This document shows positions 41,251 to 49,599 of a stretch of 49,599 nt of DNA, piece by piece. The first letter of the stretch is position 1, and every line of letters starts with the position of its first letter. The DNA lies in contig CAZNCJ010000012.1 of assembly GCA_964571595.1 (NCBI GenBank), positions 1 to 49,599 of the forward strand. Direction: 5' to 3'. This stretch comes from CALCKU01 sp964571595. GTDB lineage: Bacteria; Pseudomonadota; Alphaproteobacteria; Caulobacterales; Maricaulaceae. The position numbers were made by a program, and so were the translations under genes. The notes below the pieces were generated by a model that saw only the letters and a list, made by a program, of their open reading frames with translations, had not been told where the DNA came from and did not search any database.

Positions 41251-42423
41251 ATGGAAATGCGGTTTAATCCCAAAGACCCTCTCTTTCTGGACGGACAACT
41301 CTCGGAAGAAGAAAGGCAAATTCGCGACACAGCGCGAAGCTATGCGCAAGGCGAGCTTTTGCCGGGTATCGTCAAAGCCAATGAAGAGGGCGCGTTTGAT
41401 CGTAACATTATGACAGATATGGGACGTTTGGGCTTGCTCGGCTCTATGGTGGATACACAATATGGCGGCGGGGGTGCCAGCCATGTAGTTTACGGCCTCG
41501 TGGCCAAAGAAGTTGAAGCTGTTGATAGTGCCTACCGTTCTGCATTGTCAGTGCAATCCTCTCTTGTGATGTACCCGATCGAGGCGTTTGGTTCTGAGGA
41601 CCAAAAACATAAATATCTCCCCAAGCTTGCCTCAGGCGAATTTATAGGCTGTTTTGGGCTTACAGAAGCTGACGGCGGGTCTGATCCCGGGGCCATGCGT
41701 ACACGCGCCGATAGTGTGAAGGGTGGCTACCGGCTTAACGGATCAAAAATGTGGATTACCAATTCCCCGATTGCCGATCTGGCGATTGTCTGGGCCAAGC
41801 TGGACGGAGCCATTCGCGGCTTTATTGTTGAGCGCGATGCGGAAGGGTTCTCAACACCTGAGATAAAAAACAAACTCTCACTGCGCGCGTCTAAAACGGG
41901 TGAAATAGTCTTAGATAATGTATTTGTTTCTGAGGATAATATCTTACCAGAAGTTAGCGGATTGCGCGGGCCGTTTTCTTGTTTAAACAAAGCCCGTTAC
42001 GGAATTTCTTGGGGTGCGATGGGGGCGGCTACGGCCTGCTGGCAGGGCGCACTTGATTACGCTCTTGATCGCATGGTTTTCGGGCGGCCCATTGCAGCCA
42101 CACAGCTCGTGCAAAAAAAACTGGCCGATATGCAAACTGAAATAGCGCTGGGTCTGCAAGGCTCATTACAGCTTGGACGTCTATTAGATGAGGGGGCGTA
42201 TGTACCCGAAGCGATTTCAATGCTTAAGCGGAATAATTGCGGCAAGGCGTTGGATATAGCCCGAACAGCGCGTGATATTCACGGCGGAAACGGTATATCT
42301 GGTGAATACCATATTATGCGCCACGCCATGAACCTCGAAACCGTCAATACTTATGAAGGCACGCATGATATTCATGCTCTGATTTTAGGGCGTGCCATGA
42401 CGGGTATTCAGGCTTTCTCCTAA
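41251..42423 (+). CDS. gcdH: Glutaryl-CoA dehydrogenase
   Basis: The 390-residue acyl-CoA dehydrogenase converts glutaryl-CoA to crotonyl-CoA in lysine, hydroxylysine and tryptophan breakdown. Catalytic base E369 is in NTYEGTHDIHALILGR, and R96 in YRSALSVQSS is the residue that binds the distal carboxylate, a hallmark of this subgroup. ARYGISWGAMGAA and FGRPIAATQLVQKKLADM are also subgroup-typical. It is followed after 31 bases by the hydantoinase A gene, so co-transcription is possible. Confidence 0.94.
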   Translation: MEMRFNPKDPLFLDGQLSEEERQIRDTARSYAQGELLPGIVKANEEGAFDRNIMTDMGRLGLLGSMVDTQYGGGGASHVVYGLVAKEVEAVDSAYRSALSVQSSLVMYPIEAFGSEDQKHKYLPKLASGEFIGCFGLTEADGGSDPGAMRTRADSVKGGYRLNGSKMWITNSPIADLAIVWAKLDGAIRGFIVERDAEGFSTPEIKNKLSLRASKTGEIVLDNVFVSEDNILPEVSGLRGPFSCLNKARYGISWGAMGAATACWQGALDYALDRMVFGRPIAATQLVQKKLADMQTEIALGLQGSLQLGRLLDEGAYVPEAISMLKRNNCGKALDIARTARDIHGGNGISGEYHIMRHAMNLETVNTYEGTHDIHALILGRAMTGIQAFS

Positions 42424-42454
42424 AGCCGGAACCAGACTGTGAACTGGAAAGAAA

Positions 42455-44539
42455 ATGTCTAAACCTCTTATTCGTATCGGTGCTGATATTGGCGGGACAT
42501 TCACAGATATTGTTCTGGAAAAAGGCGCGGAGCTGTTCTCGACAAAAGTCCTCACAACGCATACCGCCCCAGAGCTTGCTTTTATCGAAGGGGTTTTAAA
42601 AGTCTGCCAGATTGCGGGTGTTAAGCCAGGCGAGATTTCCCAGATCATTCACGGCACGACACTCGCGACGAATGCCCTCATTGAACGGCGCGGGGCCAAG
42701 ACGGCTTTCATTACAACCAAAGGGTTTCGCGATGTTATTGAAATGCGCACAGAGAGCCGGTTTGAGCAATATGACTTAAACCTGACCCTGCCGCCGCCTC
42801 TTATTGCGCGGCAAAGACGTTATGTTTTACCTGAACGTATGAGTGCCAAGGGCGATGTGCTCATCCCCTTAAATCGCGCCGATATTGTAGCCTTGGTAAG
42901 CGAGTTAAAACAGGCGGGTTACCAAAGTATAGCGGTGGGTTTTTTACATGCCTATGCCAATGACAGCCATGAGAAAATGGTGAGGGGTGTGATTGCGGAA
43001 ATTATGCCGGAAGCTATGATTTCTCTGTCCTGTGAAGTCTCGGCGCAAATCCGCGAATATGAGCGGTTTAATACGACTGTCGCCAATGCCTATATCAAGC
43101 CTTTAATGAAAAGCTATCTGAGCCGTCTAAACGGTAAAATAGCGGGTGCGGGAATCACATGTAACGTCTTTCTCATGCATTCGGGCGGCGGGATTATGTC
43201 GATAAATGACGCGGCGGAATTTCCTGTCAGGCTTGTCGAATCTGGTCCAGCTGGCGGGGCGGTATTTGCCGCGCATATCGCCGCGAAATATAAGCAGGAT
43301 AAAGTCCTCTCATTTGATATGGGCGGGACGACAGTCAAAATATGTTTGATCAAAAATCAAAGCCCGAAAACCAGCCGTGTTTTTGAAGTCGCCCGCACTT
43401 ATAGATTTAAAAAAGGCTCGGGCATGCCGATCTCAATTCCTGTTATTGATATGGTAGAGATAGGTGCAGGGGGCGGGTCTTTGGCCCGTGTGGATAGTTT
43501 AAATCAAATTCGCGTCGGGCCTGAATCAGCGGGTTCAGAACCGGGGCCTGCCTGTTACGGGCGAGGCGGAACACGGCCATCCGTCAGCGATGCAGATTTG
43601 GTATTAGGCAAGCTCGATCCTGATAATTTTGCTGGCGGCTCGTTTAAGCTCGACCCCGAAGCGGCTAAACAGGCACTTGTTCAAGAAATTGGAACGGTCT
43701 TGGAGATGGACGCGCTTACATCGGCATACGGGATTGCGGAGGTCGTGGACGAAAATATGGCCAATGCGGCACGCGTTCACGCAGTTGAAAACGGGGAGGA
43801 CTTAGCGGGTTATACCATGATTGCCTTTGGCGGGGCCGCGCCGTTACATGCGGTCAGGCTTTGCGAAAAACTTGGCATTGAGCGCTTGCTCGTTCCCAGC
43901 GGGGCCGGGGTGGGGTCCGCCATAGGGTTTTTACGTGCGCCCTTTAGTTTTGAGGCGAACCGAAGTGTGTTCATGCGCCTGTCTGATTTAAAAGCCTCGA
44001 ATGTGAAGGTTTTGATCGAGGCGCTTGAAAATGAAGCCGTGTCATTTGTGCGCTCTTGTGATGGTAAGGCGAGTATCGGGAGCGATTATAAAGTCTATAT
44101 GCGCTATAGCGGGCAGGGATGGGAAATTCCGGTTATTATGACCCGGGAACAATTACTGGCCAGTGATCCCGATGTCTATTCGGGGCTTTTTCAAGAGGCA
44201 TATGCCAATCTCTTTGGCCGCGCCGTTGAAGGCTTAGAGATCGAAATTACGCTCTGGTCGGTGAAAGCCTCCACGGAGCTTGAGCCTGTTAAGTCTGTGA
44301 GGTTAAGTCAAACGAAGGGTCGCGCCACTATAACGGATAAGCGTGCGCTTTTTGATCCGAACCGCGACGCTGTAGTGCAGGCCGGATATGTTAGACGCGA
44401 GAGCCTCAAACGCGGAGAAGGGCTTGATGGCCCCGTCATTATAACGGAAGATGAAACCACAATCATACTCTCTGAAGGTTATCACGCCGTCATACAAGCA
44501 GACGGGTGTGTTGATATACGCAAAAAGGGGCAAGCCTGA
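42455..44539 (+). CDS. hyuA: Hydantoinase/oxoprolinase subunit A
   Basis: The 694-residue ATP-dependent amidohydrolase subunit has the ASKHA-type nucleotide sites: IGADIGGTFTDIVLE at the N-terminus, HGTTLATNALIERRG, and SFDMGGTTVKICLI near residue 290, plus VESGPAGGAVFAA and SEPGPACYGRGG. With subunit B it would open a cyclic amide such as a hydantoin or 5-oxoproline at the cost of ATP. A GGAAAGAAA ribosome site precedes the ATG. The stop overlaps the next start as TGATG. The exact substrate is not readable from sequence. Confidence 0.93.
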   Translation: MSKPLIRIGADIGGTFTDIVLEKGAELFSTKVLTTHTAPELAFIEGVLKVCQIAGVKPGEISQIIHGTTLATNALIERRGAKTAFITTKGFRDVIEMRTESRFEQYDLNLTLPPPLIARQRRYVLPERMSAKGDVLIPLNRADIVALVSELKQAGYQSIAVGFLHAYANDSHEKMVRGVIAEIMPEAMISLSCEVSAQIREYERFNTTVANAYIKPLMKSYLSRLNGKIAGAGITCNVFLMHSGGGIMSINDAAEFPVRLVESGPAGGAVFAAHIAAKYKQDKVLSFDMGGTTVKICLIKNQSPKTSRVFEVARTYRFKKGSGMPISIPVIDMVEIGAGGGSLARVDSLNQIRVGPESAGSEPGPACYGRGGTRPSVSDADLVLGKLDPDNFAGGSFKLDPEAAKQALVQEIGTVLEMDALTSAYGIAEVVDENMANAARVHAVENGEDLAGYTMIAFGGAAPLHAVRLCEKLGIERLLVPSGAGVGSAIGFLRAPFSFEANRSVFMRLSDLKASNVKVLIEALENEAVSFVRSCDGKASIGSDYKVYMRYSGQGWEIPVIMTREQLLASDPDVYSGLFQEAYANLFGRAVEGLEIEITLWSVKASTELEPVKSVRLSQTKGRATITDKRALFDPNRDAVVQAGYVRRESLKRGEGLDGPVIITEDETTIILSEGYHAVIQADGCVDIRKKGQA

Positions 44540-46278
44540 TGGGTAAACAAAGTCCAGCTTCAAAGTCCTCGGTAAAGCATCAGGTCATGTGGAACCGTCT
44601 TATTTCTATAGTAGAGGAGCAAGCCCAGGCCCTTATTCGGACAGCCTTTTCAACCTCTGTGCGCGAGGCGGGTGATTTATCGGCCGGTGTTTACGATATT
44701 GACGGGCAAATGTTGGCTCAAGCCGTTACCGGTACGCCGGGCCATGTTAATTCCATGGCCGCAGCCGTCGGGCATTTTATCACCGATATCGGGATTGAGA
44801 ATATGTATGAGGGCGACGTCCTGATTACCAATGACCCGTGGAAGGGCACAGGCCATCTACATGACATCACTATCGTTACGCCTGCTTATTATAAGGCTAA
44901 GCTGATTGGCTTTCTGGCCTGTACCTGCCACGTTGTTGATATTGGCGGTATCGGCTTTACGGCGGATGCAAATTCTGTCTTTGAAGAAGGGCTTTATATC
45001 CCTTTGATGAAGCTCTCAGATAAAGGTCAGATCAATGAGGCTTTCCTCAATATTGTACGCGCCAATGTCAGAGAACCTGATCAGGTCGTGGGTGATTTGT
45101 TTGCGCTTATGAACTGTAATGAGGTGGGCCATAAACGTCTTTGCGAGATGATGGATGAGTTTAAGCTCTCGAGCATTGCGGCTTTGGCTGAGTTTATTTT
45201 AGACAATTCACGCCGCGCCACATTGGAGAAAATCAATGCGCTACCGCGCGGACGTGCTCAGGCCGAGATGGTGATTGATGGATATAATGATCCGATCAAA
45301 CTCCAACTGGCCTTAGAGATTAAACCAGACGAAATCATCTGTGATTTTGACGGCACTGACGGGATTGACCGTAAGGGTATAAATGTGCCTTTGGTCTATA
45401 CCCAAGCCTATGCCTGCTACGCGCTAAAATGTGCGATAGCGCCTGAGATCCCCAATAATGCGGCCTCGCTGGCGCCCTTTGTTATCACAGCGCCGGAAAA
45501 CTCAATCGTAAATGCTTTGCATCCGGCACCTGTGGCTTTGCGTCATATCATTGGCCATTTTATTCCTGATGTTGTCTATAATGCTTTGGATAAGGTCGTG
45601 CCCGGTCTTGTGCCCACAGAAGGGGCGGGGGCTTTGTGTAATTTCCACCTTTCTATTCGGCCAACACAGGATGAAGACACACTTAAAAATCTTGATGCGG
45701 CAGACCTAAAACGCGCGGAAATATTGACATTTAATTCCGGCGGAACAGGGGCGAGGCCGTATTTGGACGGGCTAAACGCCACCGCCTTTCCTTCCGGCGT
45801 TATGACAATGCCTGTTGAGTCGACTGAAAATGCGGGGCCGGTCGTAATCTGGAGAAAAGAACTGGCCCAAGATAGCGGAGGAGACGGCGAGTTTCGCGGT
45901 GGTCTGGGCCAGCATATGGAGGTCAGTGTTCTAGAGGGGCATGAATATGATTTTTCCGCCATGTTTGACCGGGTCAACCATCCTGCACGCGGTCGCCAAG
46001 GCGGAGCGGTTGGTGGCTCGACCTTGGTTGAGCTTGATGACGGTACGGTATTAAAAGGTAAAGGCAAGCATGCTGTGCCTGCGGGACGGAAGGTTATATT
46101 GGAATTTCCGGGCGGGGGCGGTTACGGCATGACGAATAAGCGCGCGCTTGAGAAAGTCAGAGACGATCTCGCCAAGGGCTATATTTCCCAAAAGCGCGCC
46201 CGCGAGGTTTACGGATTATCAGAGGCAGAAATTTCGGAAGTATTGGCGAAAGTCAAAAAGGGTGAGTATGAAAAATGA
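44539..46278 (+). CDS. hyuB: Hydantoinase/oxoprolinase subunit B
   Basis: The 579-residue partner of the A subunit carries the amidohydrolase site. Signatures are REAGDLSAGVYDIDGQMLAQ near residue 44, ITNDPWKGTGHLHDITIV near 94, the metal-ligand region around CHVVDIGG, and the C-terminal GGGGYGM stretch. Short for fused oxoprolinases, it fits the separate-subunit type. It overlaps hyuA by one base and the FAD oxidoreductase by 4 bases (ATGA), so all three are one translational unit. Confidence 0.93.
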   Translation: MGKQSPASKSSVKHQVMWNRLISIVEEQAQALIRTAFSTSVREAGDLSAGVYDIDGQMLAQAVTGTPGHVNSMAAAVGHFITDIGIENMYEGDVLITNDPWKGTGHLHDITIVTPAYYKAKLIGFLACTCHVVDIGGIGFTADANSVFEEGLYIPLMKLSDKGQINEAFLNIVRANVREPDQVVGDLFALMNCNEVGHKRLCEMMDEFKLSSIAALAEFILDNSRRATLEKINALPRGRAQAEMVIDGYNDPIKLQLALEIKPDEIICDFDGTDGIDRKGINVPLVYTQAYACYALKCAIAPEIPNNAASLAPFVITAPENSIVNALHPAPVALRHIIGHFIPDVVYNALDKVVPGLVPTEGAGALCNFHLSIRPTQDEDTLKNLDAADLKRAEILTFNSGGTGARPYLDGLNATAFPSGVMTMPVESTENAGPVVIWRKELAQDSGGDGEFRGGLGQHMEVSVLEGHEYDFSAMFDRVNHPARGRQGGAVGGSTLVELDDGTVLKGKGKHAVPAGRKVILEFPGGGGYGMTNKRALEKVRDDLAKGYISQKRAREVYGLSEAEISEVLAKVKKGEYEK

Positions 46279-47486
46279 CGTTACAGACACCAAAACATAA
46301 AAACTATGACATCGTCATTATAGGCGGCGCCATGATGGGGGCTTCAACTGCTTGGTTCTTATCGGATAATCCTGACTTTAATGGCCGCGTTTTAGTTGTT
46401 GAGCGCGACCCGACATATGAGGCTTGCTCTACCGCGCATACAAATTCTTGTATGCGTCAACAATTCTCCACAGAGCTAAACGTCCATATTTCGCAATTTG
46501 CAGCAGATTTTGTAAAAAACCTGCGTGGCTATATGGGCGGTGATGAGCGTGTGCCCGAACTGGCTATCCATAATTTCGGCTATATGTATCTGGCTGATAA
46601 TGATGACTTTGCAGATATATTACGCACCAACCAGAAAACCCAAGCAAAGGCGGGGGCTGCCACTGAAATATTGGATAAAGCTCAAATCAAAGCGCGTTAT
46701 CCCTTCTATAATCTGGACGATATCGTCTTGGGGTCAATTAACTGTGTTGATGAAGGCTATTGGGACGGCATAGCCGTCTTTGATTGGTGGCGGCGTCAAT
46801 CCAGAGAACGCGGCGTGGAATATATTAGCAATGAAGTCGTAGATATGGCTCTGAGTGATAACGGGCAAAAAGTTGAAAGCGTTACGCTGCAATCAGGTGA
46901 GGTGATTAGCTGCGGTAAAGTCCTAAATGCTTGCGGGCCAAGGGCGGGGCGAACGGCCAAAATGGCGGGTATTGATTTACCCGTTGAGCCGCGCAAGCGT
47001 TATACGTGGATATTTGCCGCCCAGAACCCGTTAGACCAAGATTTACCTCTCACGATTGATCCGTCCGGTGTGCATGTGCGCGAAAATGGCGGGGGGACAT
47101 ATCAGTGCGGCGGGCATTCCGATATTGACCCAGCTGTCGGGTTTGATGATTATGTTATGGATCACGATATTTGGCAAAGTCATATCTGGCCAACCCTTGC
47201 CAGCCGTATTCCGCAATTTGAGGCCATTAAAGTCACAAGTGAATGGGCGGGGCATTATGCCTATAATACATTTGATCATAATGCGATTATTGGTCCGCAT
47301 ACCGAGGTTGCAAATTTCTATTTCATAAATGGTTTTTCAGGACATGGTTTGCAGCAATCCCCCGCTATGGGGCGGGGCATGACAGAGATGCTTGTTTACG
47401 GCGAATATAGAAGCCTTGATCTAAGCCTGTTTAATTATGCGCGTATTCCTAATAACACGCCAATTATTGAAACGGCGGTTATATAG
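46275..47486 (+). CDS. FAD-dependent oxidoreductase, DAO family (FOXRED1/sarcosine oxidase-like)
   Basis: A 403-residue flavoprotein of the D-amino-acid/sarcosine oxidase superfamily. The Rossmann motif is IVIIGGAMMGASTAWFL at residues 13-29; further family features are the STAHTNSCMRQQF segment (likely flavin contact) and the C-terminal FYFINGFSGHGLQQSPAMGR. The sequence recalls FOXRED1 and dimethylglycine or sarcosine oxidases. With hydantoinases, a two-step path (ring opening to an N-substituted amino acid, then oxidation of the amine) is possible, by analogy with N-methylhydantoin breakdown. Confidence 0.88.
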   Translation: MTLQTPKHKNYDIVIIGGAMMGASTAWFLSDNPDFNGRVLVVERDPTYEACSTAHTNSCMRQQFSTELNVHISQFAADFVKNLRGYMGGDERVPELAIHNFGYMYLADNDDFADILRTNQKTQAKAGAATEILDKAQIKARYPFYNLDDIVLGSINCVDEGYWDGIAVFDWWRRQSRERGVEYISNEVVDMALSDNGQKVESVTLQSGEVISCGKVLNACGPRAGRTAKMAGIDLPVEPRKRYTWIFAAQNPLDQDLPLTIDPSGVHVRENGGGTYQCGGHSDIDPAVGFDDYVMDHDIWQSHIWPTLASRIPQFEAIKVTSEWAGHYAYNTFDHNAIIGPHTEVANFYFINGFSGHGLQQSPAMGRGMTEMLVYGEYRSLDLSLFNYARIPNNTPIIETAVI

Positions 47487-47510
47487 CCTCGTTAAAATTT
47501 GAGTCGGTAA

Positions 47511-48629
47511 TTAACGCAAATGATGTAAGAGCCGCTCTATAATCCTGTCTTGATCATTAGGGGTGAGGTAAGGGTGCATAGGCAGGCTGATGACCCTATT
47601 CATTAAATCCAATGTGTTTGATAATTTATCCGGACTGCAAGGATAGTCCTTATAGGGTTTTTGCAGATGAATGGGGATGGGATAATAACGGGCCGTGGGT
47701 ATGCCGTCTTGTTGCAATTTTTTGGAAAGATCATCAGGGTTTTCGACTTGGAGTGTAAATTGCGCCCAAGTCGAAATGATACCTTCTTTGATAAAAGGCA
47801 ATTGGTAAACCTTACCCTTGAGGGCATTTATATATCTTGTGGCAATTTCGTTTCTCGCGGTGATCTCATCTTCAAAAATCTCGAACTTCGCCAATAAAAT
47901 GGCGGCCTGTAAGCTATCAAGGCGTGAATTTTTGCCTATGCGAATATTCTCATATTTCTTCTCGCCTTTCCCGTGAAAGCGCAGTGAGGTTATGAGGTCA
48001 AAATCAGTACCGTCTTGGGTGAAAATTGCACCACCATCCCCGTAACACCCCAAAGGTTTAGCGGGAAAAAAACTCGTCGTCATGGCATCTGCCCAATGGA
48101 TAGGGTGATGACCGTTCAGCGTAGAGCCAAAACTTTGCGCCGTATCGGCGATAATGCGTAAATTATGTTTTTGCGCGATAGGCCGCAAAGCGGGATAATC
48201 TGCGGATTGCCCAAATATATCCACGGTAATAATCGCTTTGGCGTTTAGCTCTGTGCGTTGTTTTATGTCGGTAATTGCCGCGTCCAGACTCTGCGCGCAC
48301 ATATTATAAGTGTCGGGCCGTACATCGACAAAGACGGGTGTGGCCCCGATGAGTGCAATCGCTTCTGCGGTCGCGCAATAGGTAAAGGACGGGCAGAAAA
48401 CCGCATCTCCCGGGCCAATGCCCCACGCCATCATCACGAGTGTAAGGGCATCTGTGCCGTTTGCGCAACCAATCCCGTATTCGGCATTTGAAAATTTGGC
48501 CAGACGTTGTTCCAGCTCGGCTACTTCTGGCCCCAGTATATATTGTCCATGCGATAAGACGGCTTGGATCTTCGTATTGATCTCATTGGAAATACGGGCT
48601 TGTTGCGCTTTCAGATCAATAAAATGCAT
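47511..48629 (-). CDS. WbpE-like UDP-sugar aminotransferase (DegT/DnrJ/EryC1 family)
   Basis: A 372-residue PLP aminotransferase of nucleotide-sugar synthesis. It opens MHFIDLKAQQARI, has ANGTDALTLVMMAWGIGPG, the cofactor Asp in IIADTAQSFGS, the PLP lysine in SFFPAKPLGCYGDGGA, and ends with a domain fitting WbpE. WbpE transaminates a UDP-3-oxo-GlcNAc uronate in B-band O-antigen assembly. I choose the start at 48629, with AGGGAAGG eight bases upstream; an ATG at 48662 would add 11 non-family residues. It follows the UDP-sugar dehydrogenase gene. Confidence 0.9.
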   Translation of the reverse strand: MHFIDLKAQQARISNEINTKIQAVLSHGQYILGPEVAELEQRLAKFSNAEYGIGCANGTDALTLVMMAWGIGPGDAVFCPSFTYCATAEAIALIGATPVFVDVRPDTYNMCAQSLDAAITDIKQRTELNAKAIITVDIFGQSADYPALRPIAQKHNLRIIADTAQSFGSTLNGHHPIHWADAMTTSFFPAKPLGCYGDGGAIFTQDGTDFDLITSLRFHGKGEKKYENIRIGKNSRLDSLQAAILLAKFEIFEDEITARNEIATRYINALKGKVYQLPFIKEGIISTWAQFTLQVENPDDLSKKLQQDGIPTARYYPIPIHLQKPYKDYPCSPDKLSNTLDLMNRVISLPMHPYLTPNDQDRIIERLLHHLR

Positions 48630-48738
48630 ATCTCTGACCTTCCCTGAGCGCAAACGTGACATAAGGCGCTGTCTTCGTTTGGAAATCTAGTCAGCCGCGC
48701 CGCGTAACACAAATCTTTTATCAATCAAGCCTTGTTTG

Positions 48739-49599
48739 TTATAAACGGCCATCGCTCTCAGAGATGTCAAATTTGGATTGTAAATCATATAAAATAGCGT
48801 CGGAGGTTCCCAATGCGCGCAAGGCCTTGGGGCCCATTTCAACGAATTCATTATGCCCCACCGCCATAATGACGGCATTATATTCGTTCTGAACGCCTTT
48901 AATATCACATAGGTCTATATCAAAGACTTGTTTGGCTTGCTCGGCATCTACCCAGGGATCATAAACATCGACTTGTGCATGATAGCTTTTTAGTTGGGTG
49001 ATGAGGTCAATGACCTTGGAGTTACGAATATCCGGGCAGTTTTCCTTAAAGGTTAGGCCCATGACGAGAATCTTGCTGCCAACAACCGGAATTTTATTAG
49101 ACATCATCAATTTGACAACACTGTCCGCTACATGGCCGGCCATAGAATCGTTAATACGCCGTCCGGCCAGAATGACTTCGGGATGATAGCCTACTTCTTT
49201 GGCGCGGTGGGTGAGATAATAAGGATCAACGCCAATACAGTGCCCGCCAACAAGACCCGGTCTAAAGTTGAGAAAATTCCATTTCGTTCCGGCAGCTTGC
49301 AGCACATCTTTCGTGTCAATATCCAATCTTTCAAAAATCAGAGCCAGCTCATTCATTAAGGCGATATTGACATCGCGCTGTGTGTTCTCAATGACTTTTG
49401 CCGCTTCGGCGACTTCTATTGAAGCGGCTTTGTAAGTGCCTGCCGTGATAATATAACCATATAAAGCATCAATACGTGTGGCGGCCTCAGGCGTGGAACC
49501 GCTGGTGACTTTGGTGATGGTTGTCAGGCGGTGTTTTTTTATCCCCTGCGGGTTCAACTGGTCGTCGCAACACATACAATAAACTAAGTATGTGGAGTG
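48739..49599 (-). CDS. UDP-N-acetylglucosamine/galactosamine dehydrogenase, WbpA/TviB family (partial)
   Basis: The C-terminal 286 residues of a UDP-sugar dehydrogenase of about 425 residues. It has the NAD and substrate-domain motifs KVIENTQRDVNIALMNELA, the active-site Cys in GLVGGHCIGVDPYYLT, and VMGLTFKENCPDIRNSK. Such enzymes oxidise UDP-HexNAc to its uronate, the substrate chain that leads to WbpE. The frame is open to 49599; the ATG at 49575 is internal. The last 60 bases encode residues unlike the expected YSPERINPG stretch before KKHRL, suggesting sequence error at the contig end or divergence. Confidence 0.88.
   Translation of the reverse strand, partial: HSTYLVYCMCCDDQLNPQGIKKHRLTTITKVTSGSTPEAATRIDALYGYIITAGTYKAASIEVAEAAKVIENTQRDVNIALMNELALIFERLDIDTKDVLQAAGTKWNFLNFRPGLVGGHCIGVDPYYLTHRAKEVGYHPEVILAGRRINDSMAGHVADSVVKLMMSNKIPVVGSKILVMGLTFKENCPDIRNSKVIDLITQLKSYHAQVDVYDPWVDAEQAKQVFDIDLCDIKGVQNEYNAVIMAVGHNEFVEMGPKALRALGTSDAILYDLQSKFDISESDGRL

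Noticed and set aside
1..49599. Search for tRNA, rRNA, insertion sequences, phage and toxin-antitoxin genes
   Set aside because: No cloverleaf, rRNA signature, transposase, integrase or terminal inverted repeats could be recognised; the window reads as ordinary chromosomal backbone.

Overview
The window looks like chromosomal DNA from an alphaproteobacterium of moderate GC. This is inferred from gene content: a suf operon in the order sufD-sufS-sufT-sufA, an ybjN-like gene ahead of proC, uvrC followed by pgsA, and a complete Entner-Doudoroff operon with no phosphofructokinase in view. The style fits marine Hyphomonadales-type bacteria, but no rRNA or marker gene settles the taxon. Gene density is high, many genes overlap by ATGA, and I see no phage, transposon, CRISPR array or tRNA. 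Both ends cut genes (sufD at base 1, a UDP-sugar dehydrogenase at base 49599), so this is probably one contig of a draft assembly.

Layout. 1-2446 (+): end of the SUF iron-sulfur operon, with a small membrane protein gene between sufD and sufS. 2502-5280 (+): a metaxin/Fax-like GST, a YjbR protein, a second GST and a membrane-anchored alpha/beta hydrolase. 5296-7059 (-): DEAD-box RNA helicase with a repetitive Lys-rich tail. 7286-10896 (-): thiolase and a FadJ/FadB-type beta-oxidation protein, ending in a clear terminator. 11205-13766 (+): Old Yellow Enzyme, YbjN-like protein, proC. 13795-15844 (-): OmpR/EnvZ-type two-component pair. 15944-16825 (+): ilvE-type transaminase. 16828-22867 (-): pgsA, a degenerate pgsA paralogue, uvrC, three pterin genes (folB, folM-like SDR, a QueD/PTPS-like protein without its catalytic Cys), a Ca/Na antiporter and a 43-residue membrane peptide. 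23050-23802: Kbp/YgaU homologue, then a strongly structured non-coding segment. 23803-26802: GST, trhO, a lipoprotein, a DUF6065-like protein.

26812-36189 (-) is the metabolic core, transcribed gap-ppc-zwf-pgl-edd-glk-eda. It takes glucose to pyruvate and glyceraldehyde-3-phosphate through the Entner-Doudoroff route, passes the triose into lower glycolysis, and includes a divergent PEP carboxylase for anaplerosis. A divergent DeoR-type regulator (36355-37179) shares with gap an intergenic region full of TGTTGC/GCAACA half-sites. After it come a short minisatellite, a secreted protein of unknown function, moaA, an FAD monooxygenase, glutaryl-CoA dehydrogenase, and a hydantoinase A/B plus FAD-oxidoreductase operon (42455-47486). 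The window ends with a WbpE-like sugar aminotransferase and a WbpA/TviB-like UDP-sugar dehydrogenase, probably the edge of a surface-polysaccharide locus.

The items most worth a second look are the structured RNA candidate at 23540-23677, the catalytically altered PTPS homologue in the pterin cluster, the divergent PEP carboxylase, the degenerate CDP-alcohol phosphatidyltransferase paired with PgsA, the operator array of the Entner-Doudoroff operon, and the 16/17-bp tandem repeat that supplies the 3' end of a secreted-protein gene.
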